A stretch of 64,000 bases of DNA from Artemia franciscana (taxonomy: Eukaryota > Arthropoda > Branchiopoda > Anostraca > Artemiidae). The position numbers were made by a program, and so were the translations under genes. Below the pieces are notes generated by a model. The model saw nothing but the letters and a program-made list of their open reading frames with translations. It was not told the DNA's origin and ran no database searches. Of this stretch, positions 22,662 through 33,884 are shown piece by piece. Each line of letters begins with the position of its first letter. The stretch's first letter is position 1. The stretch lies in contig NC_088863.1 in NCBI RefSeq assembly GCF_032884065.1, forward strand, positions 61,635,512 through 61,699,511, read 5' to 3'.

Positions 22662-23309
22662 CCAGATGTTGGTAAAATTCTAGTTAATTGACTTCTTGCT
22701 ATTTCAGAAAGGGTTTAGGTTAGGAAAATGAAACTTTCAGGGATGAGTCTACAGGCTAAAGTATGTCCCAGGAAGGTATTTTAAAGTACCCACCTCTACC
22801 CCTTCTCTCTCTAGAGGGCTCTGAAATGTGCCTACATGACAGGTCTACACCTATTGAAATTTGACAAAACAATATTTTACCTTAATTTTCAGTTACTAGT
22901 TGCTTTTTGTTTGCCTTTAGTTCTGAAAATGCAATTCCTGTTACTTGAGTAGAATTTTGAGCCATGTCAATGTTTTTTTTTCTCAAAATTTAGGAAATGT
23001 ATTTGCATATCTTTAAAACCTTATAAGTGGAATTGAGCAAAGTTATGAAGCTGAAAACAATTTTGTTGTACTTCAATTAAGCAGAAGATCTATTTTGACA
23101 AGGTTTCACTTTTATAAGACACATATTTGTTAAAGGTCATCAAAGGTCAGTGCCCTCTAGAGGGAGAAGGAGTATAGGTAGTTACTTCAAAATACCTTCC
23201 CAGGACATACTTTAGTCTGTAGATTCATCCCTGAAAGTTTCATTTTCCTAACCTAAACCCTTTCTGAAATAGCAAGAAGTCAATTAACTAGATTTTTACC
23301 CAGATGTTG
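22662..23309. mobile_element. Fold-back element 2 with 150-bp terminal inverted repeats and a 10-bp target duplication
   Basis: The element body is 22672-23299 (628 bp). The terminal inverted repeats are 22672-22821 and 23150-23299, begin GTAAAATTCTAGTTAATTGA and its complement, and match at about nine bases in ten. The flanks are CCAGATGTTG at 22662-22671 and again at 23300-23309, a clean 10-bp direct repeat. Long inverted repeats with a 9-11 bp duplication are typical of Mutator-like or Foldback-type elements. The inner about 330 bp hold no open frame, so it is non-autonomous. Confidence 0.85.
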
Positions 23310-24136
23310 TTTAATCCCAACTGATCTAGTCCTATACATCAGATAATGATAACTATCTAACCTTACACAGATAATGTCACTGATTAGGAATCTGCTGTCT
23401 ATGGATAGGAGAGATAAGTTTTAATCTGAATAGCTGGTCAAGATTAGCCACTGGCTGAGTAGGCTACTGTGGGTCTTGCCCATGAGTAGAACAACTATAT
23501 TTAACATATTTTGACTACAATTCTGCTGCTCTTTACCCCTAGCCACCCCAAATGAGCAAATATAGGCTCCAACCCAGATTGTATAGGCTACTTTTGATGT
23601 GTTTTTCTGTTTCTTGGTTTTTCAAAGTTGATTTAATTGACAACTAGGCCTACACAGGTTGGACAAGAGTGAGGCATGTCAATATAGGCTAGATGGAAAA
23701 TATGTAATTTGGGCTTGAGCCTACATTTGTAAATTGTGAGAAGAGGGGAGGTTAAAGTACAGTGAAACCACAGTTAAAGTATATTAATTATAAATATCCT
23801 GCAAACTATGAAGTAACAATTGATTTCTTATGTTTGCTCCCCAACAGCCAAATTCTAGATGAAGCTGTTCCTAAGGTTTGTGGTGCACAAGGCAAAATTA
23901 ATTCCCCCCAACTCAAAGAGAGCAAATAAAACAAAATCAAAAAGAAAATTTGATTAAATTGGGCAGCCCCCCCCCCCCCCCCCAGTTATGATGCATAGGG
24001 CAAATCCACCGCCGCCACATTGAACAGCTCTGATTCTAGTCTTGTACCAAGATTAAACTGGGAATTTTACCAGAGACAAATATATAGCACAAGCCTACTT
24101 TGAATTCAAATGGACTGATTTTATTCCACAACTTAC
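23310..24136 (-). other. PSMD4: First part of PSMD4 intron 1
   Basis: There is a C-run of about 16 at 23968-23983. No CG occurs until accgccgcc at 24008. No other feature was recognised. Confidence 0.5.
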
Positions 24137-24162
24137 CATATCATAGTACTTTCTAAAACCAT
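24137..24162 (-). CDS. PSMD4: Rpn10/PSMD4 coding exon 1 (start codon)
   Basis: On the minus strand the sequence reads ATG GTT TTA GAA AGT ACT ATG ATA TG, then the donor GTAAGT. It encodes MVLESTMI plus two bases of a Cys codon. Animal Rpn10 begins [19 protein letters not shown], so these eight residues, the split Cys and the phase-2 donor join exactly to the exon at 8470. The start context is acaaagATGG. The exon is only 26 coding bases, so it is too short for gene finders. Identification rests on the residue match, the splice phase and the strand agreeing together. The long intron is unusual but well supported. Confidence 0.9.
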
Positions 24163-24600
24163 CTTTGTTAAGGGTTACTCAACAGATTTAAATATTTCTC
24201 AAATGATGATATTGATGATTGTTTAATCCGATTTATAGATGGCGCTACTTTGAATCTGTGACAATGGGTCACTTAGGGTCACCTCTGAAAACCTTAAAGA
24301 CCATCGTCCAAACTCTCCAAAACTCCAAAGGTTCAAAACTATATATCAACATTGCAGCTACTAAAGTGAGTCTAGTCGACAATGGTATATAGGAATCTAG
24401 AAATTATTAGTAATCTAACCCATGTGAAATTTTTCCTTTCAAACAATATAATTGTAAATTCCGAAACACGTTTCGCTATATTGGCATTACTGAAAGCGGA
24501 ATGAGGGTCAGGAGCATACAGTATGCTAATATCCTCCCTTTACATGCGGAATACGTCACGGGGTGACGGCCTCACCCCGTATTAAATTAAAGTCAATAAA
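24163..24600 (-). promoter_or_regulatory. PSMD4: Putative PSMD4 5' leader and promoter region
   Basis: CG dinucleotides reappear here after the CpG-free intron: about 13 in 24181-24580, five of them in 24541-24580. A perfect 9-bp stem lies at 24558-24566/24572-24580 (ACGGGGTGA, loop CGGCC, TCACCCCGT), and the adjacent tacgtcac resembles a CRE/ATF half site. A TATATA word lies near 24340. The transcription start is not determined. Confidence 0.4.
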
Positions 24601-25689
24601 AATTAACTTTATAATTTAGACAACTGTGTATCCGCTTCCCCACCCCCTAATCTCCATCTCTTTAAAAAACCAATTCGTTGTATACAAGCTATTAACACAT
24701 TATGTGCTTTAATTTATTTCCATTAAATAATTATTCATTGCCAGATTCTTTGTAGCAATACTTTATTATTTTCTAATGACACTCAAGTATTTTAATTGTC
24801 TTTTCGATCGCTTGTCAAAATGAAGTAATATTTTGGATTTGACACACTAATATTTTGGATTTGATATTTTGGATTGTGGTCATCCGAATACTTGAAAAAG
24901 AAAATAGGAATAATGTCTACAATATTTCATTATAAATCAGTGTGATGACGAGGTATACCATAGTTGATTTTCAACAAAGTTAATATACATAAGTTTGTTT
25001 TTTGTTTGTTTTAATTTCCATCAATTTTACAACAAGAGACTTCTGGGCTATTAGATTAATTAGTAGACCACTGCCCTCCCCCGACCCATACGAGATGAAA
25101 AATCTCTGAGAATGAATTTCATCGATTTTGCGCCTTTGCATTAGTTGAATTCAATTTTTTGGCAGTTTATTCACAACAGATAAAAAAAATAATAGCTAAG
25201 CTTCCAAATGATAAGGCAGGGGAAAGACTTTGATAAATACCTAAACATTTTACCTTTAATTTTACTTTTCTTACTCTATTGGTAACTCTCTCACAACATT
25301 ATTATCATTAATTGCTAAAGCCTTTATACAATATGCAAACAACAAAAAGAGAAACAAAGAGCAACAAGAAAAATGGAAGATAAAACAAACTGAACCCATA
25401 AAAAGTAAACAGAAACCACATTTATGGTCTATAGTTAACAAATAATGGTAATTTATATTAACAATATATAAAACTCTTTACTTTATACGACGCATAAGCA
25501 GTAATTTCCTAGGAAAGCCGTTTTTTTAGTTTGCTTTTTATTGTTAAATTGCACTTTCATCAGGTCAACTATTCTGATCCACCGAACTTTCCTTGAATCT
25601 TGGGCACTTGGAGAAACTTGAAACTGTTACATTAGTATATCTGAATGAATATTGACTAATTTTTCTTTTGTTCCACTTAGTAAGACTCT
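24601..25689. other. AT-rich intergenic DNA
   Basis: No gene, exon or repeat was recognised. CG frequency is ordinary, unlike the neighbouring intron. Confidence 0.5.
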
Positions 25690-26182
25690 TCTACAGGGGG
25701 CAACTCATCCCTTGTGGAGAGGGAGAAAATGAAATAAAAAGAGATCCAAGAGAATGTCAGATGAAGCACAATTTTGCGGTAACTATGGATGTATATGCAG
25801 AAATTTCTCGAAAGATTTTGTATATAAGGATCTAAAAGGGGTTAGAAAGAGTTGAACCGGTTAAAAGGCCAAGAAACGTGATGATTTCTACAGACGAAAC
25901 TAGACTGTCAAGGTAAACGTATTGGGCGGTGTTACTCTTATGTCCGTTCTGAACAAGAAATATGCACTTCCTATCACTGGAAAAGAGACCAAACTTCATG
26001 TATTCATATTGCAAACTTCAAACAGTTCCAGAAAGTATTTCAACGTTCACAATAGCCTTGTTAGTCTCAGAGTGGGTGTATTCTTTGACATTCCAAATAA
26101 TTTGGAGCCTGTTGCACTAAAAGGTAAACATTCGACTTTACTAGAATCCTCCGTTACACACTCATCCAGAAGGCATAAATAA
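25690..26182 (+). other. Unrecognised coding-like stretch
   Basis: A plus-strand frame is open for 86 codons at 25922-26182 (starts MGGVTLMSVLNKKYALP, contains KETKLHVFILQTSNSS and NNLEPVALKGKHS). The same frame continues upstream, with a few stops, through DEAQFCGNYGCICRNFSKDF at about 25757. A splice-like ctcttctacag precedes it at 25685. I do not recognise the protein. It could be a decayed transposon gene, a lone exon or chance. Confidence 0.2.
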
Positions 26183-26815
26183 AACTGCCTCTACTAGTGG
26201 ATAAGTGATAGATTGGGTTGTGATCTTTAGCACCTTAGTTAATTCCTAAAGGACGTTAGCCTTAGCTTAGTTTTAAAAGAGGTTAACTGATTCTCACAGA
26301 GAAAAGATAAAATGAGCTTAAAGGGACATGATAAATTATAAAAAGAACAACGAAATATTTACTAAATAATCAGTTGGGACCAGTTTCAAAAATTTATCAA
26401 TAGATTTCTTTTATGCTTTTGATTCGGGAATATTAGCTCAGGAATATTAGCTCAGGTATATTCAACTTTTACATTTGAGGCCATTAGTTTAAATTAAAAA
26501 AGATCAGAGAGAAGAAAATTCATTTTTCAATAAATAACTTGGAGTGGGAGAAAGTAGCTAAAACTTGATATAGGATAAAATTTAGTCCATTTGAGTGGTA
26601 GTCAATTTGTATTGTTTGGATTAAATGGCGATTAAAAAAAAAAAATATGTGACAAGGTAGCTAAAGGAGTAGTTTGACTATCAGGGGCAACACTGTCGCA
26701 TTGGCCATAGTAAAGGCCATAAGGCTTAAATTTTCTATTATTATTTATTGTTTATTATTTTTTTACCTGAGGTACTTCATATGGAAGAGATGGTTGTATT
26801 GAGTTTGAAGGGGGT
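26183..26815. other. Spacer, nothing recognised
   Basis: AT-rich with a short A-run. It has a local duplication, gggaatattagctcaggaat at 26428 followed by a second copy of the same phrase. No gene was seen. Confidence 0.4.
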
Positions 26816-27055
26816 AATCCGTTTTGAAATAAGAAGTTCTGGAGCAATTTTTAAGAGTCAAAAGTGATCAGAGGGTAACTGGTCTTGCCCCCACACATCC
26901 GCATTTACCCAAATACACGTAATTGAAACTTTGAGACAGCCATTTTGTTCAAGATAGTCTAAAGATCAGATATCAAAACTTCAGGATCGACACAACCCCC
27001 AGATCCCTGGAACTGGGGTTGTAAGGTATGCCTTTGGGTACATAAGGTGACTACC
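26816..27055 (-). repeat. Inverted, diverged unit of the 285-bp G-run repeat
   Basis: Reverse-complement hallmarks of the family are visible: aagagtcaaaagtgatcaga (26853), cattttgttcaagatagtct (26941), then gatcgacacaacccccag. One unit only. Confidence 0.6.
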
Positions 27056-27061
27056 CCCATT

Positions 27062-27600
27062 CTTAGAAACAAATGTGCTTCCGCACGGCCTTACTGTTTC
27101 TTAAGCTCGTGACTCAATATGTGTATGGTTTTTCAATAATTCACAATCAATTTACCGTCTTAAAATTTTCACACGATAGCATTTTAGAATTTTTTGGCTG
27201 AAATTGTTGTTTTGCACCACAAAGTAGGTGAAAACACCGCTTTGCTGTGGGACAGTCATTTTGGCTGAAATAAATGTCTATGTCGACCGTTATTTTGTAG
27301 GACTGTCAGCACCTTTAGAAAGAAATTCGCTTCCGTCTAGCTCTACTGTCTCTGACACTCGAGGCTCAAAATGTGTGTAGTTTTTCAATAATCCTAAACA
27401 ATTAACTATCTTAAAATTTCACACAATAGCTTTCTGACCTTTTTTGTACTGTAGTTGTTGTTTTGAACCACAAAAAGGCTGAAAATGCAGCTTTGCTGTG
27501 GGAAAATCTGTCCGGCTAAAATAAACGTCTATTTTAACCGTTTATTTTGCAGGAATGCCTTTAACCTTAACAATGAATGCCCAAATGTACACCATTACTG
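27062..27600. repeat. ~250-bp tandem repeat, about 2.2 copies
   Basis: Unit starts are at about 27063, 27316 and 27563. Shared words are gtgcttccg/ttcgcttccg, tttttcaataat, acacgatagc/acacaatagc, ttgttgttttg, caccacaaa/aaccacaaa, gctttgctgtggga and aataaatgtctat/aataaacgtctat. No coding capacity. Confidence 0.8.
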
Positions 27601-27659
27601 CCTCTGAAAGAGACGGTTCAATATGCGTATTTTTAATCGAATCAATTGAACATAATTTT

Positions 27660-29335
27660 CCCATTTGATTGTTCTATTTTGAGTTTGTCTCCATGAAAAT
27701 TGTTTAATGTTGATCTGTTCTTCGTAAAACATGTTGCATATTGTTTCTTTTTTTTGTGAAATTTCTCTAGGGTATTCTTTCCTCTTTATGAAAATTTTTT
27801 ATGTTAATGAAATATGTCGTATGTTGATCATTTTTTCGTGAAATCTCTTGTATGTTAATTTTTCTGTAGCAAAACTTATTGTACTTTTTGTTTTTCTTCG
27901 TGAAACTTGTTACGCTTTGATTTTTTTTCATAAAGTTATTTCCTCTTAATATTTTTTTTCGTGAAACATGTTGCATGTTGTTTTTGTTCGTGAAACTAGT
28001 TGCAAGCTGATTTATTGTTTGCGAAACATAATTTATGTTTTCTCTTTCATCGTGAAACATGACGCATGATGATTTTCATTCTTGAAACAAATATTGCAGG
28101 TGGATTTTTTCTTCAGGAAACTTAATATATCTTGATTTATGTCGAAAAGCTTGCTATATTTTATTTATTCTTATTGAAAACTTGTTGCACCTTGATTTTT
28201 CTCTTCGGGAAACTTGTACATTGATTTTTCGCCTCGGGAAACCGATTCTGTCGGCCGAACTGTTTGCCTGCTGATTTTTTTGTGAAAATTAATTTATCTT
28301 GGTATTATTTTTTGAAATGTATTGCATGATGATTTATTGTTTGTCAAACTTAATTACCACTACATTTTATTCGTCGTATGAGTTGTTGTATGTTGTTGTT
28401 TTTTTTTTTAAACACGATGCATGCTGGATTTTTGTTCGTGAAACATGCTGCTTGTGGATTATTTCTCGAAGAAACTAAATGTATCTTGATTTGTGTCTTC
28501 GAGAACTTGCTATATTTTTACTTCTCCTTCATGAAATTTGCTGCATGTTGATTTTTCTCTTCGTTAAACTTGTATATTGATTTTCCTCTTCATGAAATCG
28601 TTTTTATTTGTGGAACTTTTTGGGTGCTGATTATTGTTCATGAGACTTAATTTGTCTCGGTATTTTTATTCGTAAAACTTGTTGTGTGATGGTACATTCT
28701 TTCGTGAAACTTTATTTATTACGATATTTTTCACGACGAAACTTGTTGCAAGTTGGTTTTTTCTCCATGAAACACAATGCATGCTGATTGTTGTTTTCAA
28801 ACTTGTTGAATCTGGATTGTTTCTTCAAGAAACTTAATATATCTTGATTTATGTCTTTGAGAAACCTGACAAGTTTTTATTTCTTATTCATGAATTTTTT
28901 CGTATATTGATTTTTCTATAAATGGAACTTGTAGATTCATTTTTCTCCTTGTCAAACCAGTTTTGTTCCTGGAACTTGTTTCCTGCTGATTTTTGTGTGC
29001 AAAACTTAATTTATCTTGATATCTTTCTTAGTGAAAGTTCTGGCATGTTGATTTAATCTATCGTGAAACATAATTGATTCTAATATTTTCTTCGTGAAAT
29101 CTGTTGTGTGTTAATTTCTTATTCACAAACATGATTTATGCTGACTTTTGTTCGTGAAACTTGTTGAATATAGAATATTTCTTCAAGGAACTTAATGTAT
29201 CCCGATCTATGTCTTTGAGAATCAGGCTTTATTTTCATTGCTTCTACATAAAACTTGTTGTATGTTGATTGTTCGCTTTGTGAAACTTGTAGTTTGATTT
29301 TCTCGTCGCGAAATCCGTTTTATTCGTGGAAGCCT
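27660..29335. repeat. Degenerate ~30-bp minisatellite (about 1.7 kb)
   Basis: The motif is approximately cgtgaaacttgttgcatgtt followed by gatttttt, recurring roughly every 30-45 bp across the whole stretch (examples at 27892, 27959, 27988, 28435, 28691 and 29151). On the minus strand the unit would read about ten residues (K-N-Q-H-A-T-S-F-T-K like). An open 97-codon run survives at 27767-28060 with repeated FTKKN and SRK motifs. Units are heavily diverged. Whether it ever coded is unknown. Confidence 0.7.
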
Positions 29336-30649
29336 GGCTCTATACTCCATCTCTCAACGCATGAATAACCAAATTGTTCTAAGGTATCCTCCAAACCACA
29401 GTGTTACCAACTATATAGTAATAAAGTAAATTGAAAAGTTGAAGTTAAAGAAGCCTACCCGTCCCAGGAAGCTTACTGTCGGGAAATTGTGACTAGAAGT
29501 TTTATTGTTCTATTGGTTATAATCCGCTCCGACCAAGTTACTCCCCGATGAGAAACAGCTTGCTCTTTAACAAAAGGGATATCAATCAAATTATGAAATC
29601 AATATAAAAAAATGAAAATAATTGCACCAATTTCATAAGTGAATTAAGCAATCCAAATAATCACTTCAGCCACTAATAAACTGTTTTCATCGAAATAAAA
29701 GAAAAGATAAATATTGCTCCTCATTTAAATAGATACTACTTAAATAAAACTGTTTACTTATCAATCAATGGCTTTCAGATCATGGAAAGGCTATTATAAA
29801 TATGGATTTTATCTCGATAAGATGAGCAAAGGAAAACTATTTTGTAAAAGCATCATCCCCGTTACATTTAAGTAATGACAAAAAAGAGTGAAAACTTCTA
29901 GCTGACACTAGCACTGTCACACGTAAACCTAGTAGTACGACAATAATATGCCACTAATCGTACCTGGAAGTATTAATAATATAAATAATAGTAATAGATA
30001 AGTAGAAGTAATAAATAATGTATTGAATTAAACTAAAGACTAACCCTGCAGAATAGCAAAATGTATGAATAAGCTTAGTCTCAAATCCGTTGAAAAAAAC
30101 TGAAAAATTATTGTCCGATACTTGATGGAAAATCGCTGGTCATTTGTCTTGATTGCTTCAGTTTGACCTTGTTTATCTATTATATTGATAAAATCCTATT
30201 TGAAAGGGGTTTTTTATACACAAGTTATTAGTGTATTAAGACGTTACTTGATTGAATAAATCAAACAACTGAATCGACTCTCTAAGAATAATGCTCCAAT
30301 AACACAATATTCAAGATGAACTTAATAGAAAACAAGGGCATAAGAAAGCAAAATAATAAATGAGGTATACAAATGGAAACTAATGTAAAATTAAATTTCC
30401 TTTTATAAGTAATCCTATTTCCATAAAATACCATTATCATGAAACAAATAAATTTTATAGTCTCAATTTGCAAACATAATATTAAGATACAAATTCTTTA
30501 GTCAATCTTGTCTCTTCTACAATTCACCATAACCGAATAGCAATTGCCAAAGATGCCCTCGAAAGTAACTACTTAAAAATTTCTTATATAGCACTCTCAT
30601 AAATTAGCCGTGTAATGCTTCGAATTAATAACAACATTAATTCTAGAAA
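29336..30649. other. AT-rich spacer
   Basis: No feature is supported. A somewhat GC-richer patch at 29340-29560 gives no recognisable protein on either strand. Confidence 0.4.
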
Positions 30650-32190
30650 AAATAACAAGGTTGTGTCCAAAAAGTCTGACGATAATTTTCATTATTTACG
30701 CAATAGCTCAAAACATCGTGAAGCATGGAACCATGTTTAAGCATGACAACTCGCTACTTGTTAACCATAACACATGGAAGACATTCGTGAAATTCGACCC
30801 CAGACCATTCAAAACAGTACTCTTAGAAAGTCAAGAGATTAGGGAAAAATACTGGCCAACTTAAGGAATCCATATTTTAATTCTTAAGATCAGATAAAAG
30901 TGTACAATATAGTAAAAACACTTCCCCCTCACCATCCAAAAACTCAAATCGAAATATATAATTGATAATTTAAATAAGAAAATGGCCAAAATTGATATTG
31001 ACCTAGGGACCTACACAAGAGAACATATAAAAAAGTTCAATAAATAAAGTCAACACTTCTCTAAGTGACTTTGATATCTTGCAACCCTTAAGCCTATCAC
31101 CGGGAAAAGAAAATTCTGCGATAGAAGTTATGTTATATGAAATGAGTGGCCAAGCTTATGGACCTTTCTCAAGGGATTCTGGTGAGACAATACCTCAAAC
31201 AATATCACCAAGGAGTTACTATCTAGAATAAAAAATAGAAGTATTACATAAAACCCCCAAAATACACCAGAAACCACTGCACCGAGCACAAAACGAACAT
31301 AAACTGAATCAGAAGTCGAAACAACACCAATAAAACCATATCTGAAATTCCGACCAAATTAACTGGAAGAAATCCAGCAATACAGTTGAAAGATGAGTTT
31401 AAAGGCTTGACAGGTGAAATTGAAACAACGGCCTTTATAAAAACATCAAAAATTAATATCCTAACTGAAGATATACGATCCGCAACATTGGAAACTCAAT
31501 GGAAAATGTTTGCTTATTCCTTTGCAGGAAAAATAATAAAACAAAGAGCGAAAATCCCAATTTTTGAAACAGATTAAGGCATTGATGCTAGCAAAAGAGG
31601 AAGAAAATTTTTTCATGACAAATATTTTTTGACATGCAGTGCTACGTTCATGGCGTTAATTAATTTTTTGAGGTTTTCCGATATATTCAAATGTACTGGA
31701 TATATATCATATATATCCTAGGATGTTCATAAAACACATCATTCTTTTGATAATCAAAATATGCAATACGTGAAATCTCCGATAATGGGAATTAAATTTG
31801 TAGATCCATGGTATTTGCTTCTTCCGAGGAATACATCAAAAATTCTTTTAATAATTCGTTTTAATTTTTCTTTCTCTGTATTGAATAACTCAAATAGGGC
31901 TTGCAACCCTTGTCATTATAAAAAAATGTCCCGAGAGTATCAACGAACCCAACTTCCTACTACTATATCAACAAAGGTTGCAAGGCCTATTTGATTTATT
32001 CGATTCAGAGATACAAAAATTAAAACAAAGTGCTACAGAATATTTGAGGTATTCTTCCGAATAAGCAAATACCGTAGATCTACTAGTTTAATTACCATAG
32101 TCAGAGAAATTGCTTCCCGCCTATTTGGATTACCAAAAGAAGAAGATATAAATATCTTAAGGGAAAAAGTAAAAAATTAAATAACGCCAT
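30650..32190 (+). pseudogene. Decayed retroelement-like coding stretch (unidentified)
   Basis: Several plus-strand frames stay open for 60-77 codons in sequence, for example 30661-30864, 31386-31577 and 31761-31994. Between them, interrupted frames still read like protein (FSRDSGETIPQTISPRSYY near 31160). The last piece, at 32080-32178, reads ASRLFGLPKEEDINILREKV, loosely like the segment after the cleavage site of insect-retrovirus-type envelope proteins. That resemblance is a guess from memory of the family. No protease, reverse transcriptase or LTR was found, and many stops and frameshifts are present. Confidence 0.25.
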
Positions 32191-33065
32191 GAACGCTTGC
32201 TCATACTCTGCCAAAATGAGGGCTAAAGGCATTTCATTTCTCAGGTACTTTTCAATTATTCATATTAGAGTAAAAATTTGGTCAAAAAATCCTGTACCCT
32301 CTCAAAAATCCCACAGTATTGTGTCTAGGTTCTGATTTCAATAACCGATAAGAAATATTAGTCTGACACTTTTCGTATTCATCCAGTAAAAGGATCAACA
32401 AACTCTTGCTTAAGCCTGGTAACGAGGCTCTTTGTAATCAAAACAAACTTCTTGGTGTATGCCGATTAACGGGAAAATCTTTGATCTCAGACAAAAAAAG
32501 GTTTTAGAGTTAAAGCAAGCGTCGTTGAGCTTCAAACCTACATCATTGACAATGTCGCTTGAATTTAAATAAGAAATAACACCTGTGTTTTCGAGAATGC
32601 ACTGCGAGCTTGGCATGACTCCGAGTGCACATGCGGGAGCTTTCCACTGTACTAACGTCTTAAAAATGTCTTTAGGGGCCACAGTCACAGGACATATTAC
32701 TAGGACACTACCCACACAAAGGGGGATAGAATGTAATCCTGCTTAACTCCTGTACAAAACAAGCTGCTTACCTCCTTTTTTATCTTTACCTCAGCAGTTT
32801 CATTCTTGCAAATAGCACTGATCACTTTAATGTATTTGTCTGGTATAGCGTACTAGGATAAGATCTAATGCTAAATCTTTTCTATCAATGGAATTGAACG
32901 CTTGCTCATAATCTATGAAAATGAGGACTAAAGGTCTTTAATAACTAAGGCAACTCTGAATTATTAAGCTAGGAGTGAAAACTTGGTCAACAAATTTTCT
33001 ACCCTTTCTAAAACCACACAGTATTGTGTCTAGGTTCTGATGTTAACAACTAATAAGATCAATTT
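32165..33065 (-). mobile_element. LINE family B, two reverse transcriptase fragments in the same orientation
   Basis: Both fragments read on the minus strand. The first (33060-32700) has CGFRKGRKFVDQVFT and then decayed blocks down to a counterpart of the SGVKQGC..LSPF box near 32720. The second (32340-32170) has NTILWDF and FDQIFTLI, then EYEQAFMAL, the same segment again. Between them a 101-codon open frame (32715-32410) does not look like reverse transcriptase and is not recognised. Confidence 0.6.
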
Positions 33066-33884
33066 AAAAAAAATGTTTCTGAGAAAAGTTAAGAGCAAAG
33101 TTGAAACTTAAAAGGAACAAAATTTATTACTGTATAGTCTATCAACTAGTACAACGATAAAACTAGTGCAAGTAGAGCAACCGGTGATATTTCCCTCTAT
33201 TCTTAGGATTATGGAAAGGTGCACCATAATAGGTGACTTTTGATAGATAAATCATAATTGCTTATTACATTGGTTTATTGAAGTACTGAATGCTTTCTTT
33301 ATATGCTGAAAGAGAAACAAATTGGACAAAACAAAACATGATTAGGAGCAGAATATAAATGATACTGTTAGTTGTTATTATTGGATAACAGTTAGTTATC
33401 CAATATAATCCAAAAAATTGCCTAAATAAAGGTCATAACCATTTTATGCTATTTTCTCATATCATCAAAACCGTATCCGGAGTAAGGAATTACTGGGTTT
33501 TAGCTCTCCACCCTGTAATTCCTGTCCAACTCATAAAAGCGTAACAAAAATCCATATACATTTTTGATGCGTTTTTAATTTCTTTGTACCCCCCCCCTGG
33601 ATTTGACCGGAATTAAGTTTCAATAGCTGTAATCTTCACCACTTTCTTATTTTTAGTGCAATCTTGGATTTACTAAATGTTTCGTCAGAAAATCTTGATT
33701 TTCAGTAAATCTATAGCAATAGAATTACATTATTGTAGCATTATAGTATAGATTATGTCATTTGATCATATCATTATCACTAATCATTAGATGTTAGCAA
33801 TAGCTATAATTTTTATCACTCCCTTGTATTTCAGTGCAATTTTAGACTGACTATATGTTTCATCAGTAAACCAAGATTTTCCCA
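33066..33884. other. Spacer with small repeat pieces
   Basis: 33099-33125 (gttgaaacttaaaaggaaca) resembles the 5' module seen at 47750 and 51470. 33570-33600 (a C-run after tttctttgtacc) resembles, inverted, the G-run piece at 37580-37620. No gene. Confidence 0.4.

Noticed and set aside
27660-29335. CRISPR-like array
   Set aside because: The repeats are degenerate, adjacent without unique spacers, and in an animal genome. It is a minisatellite.
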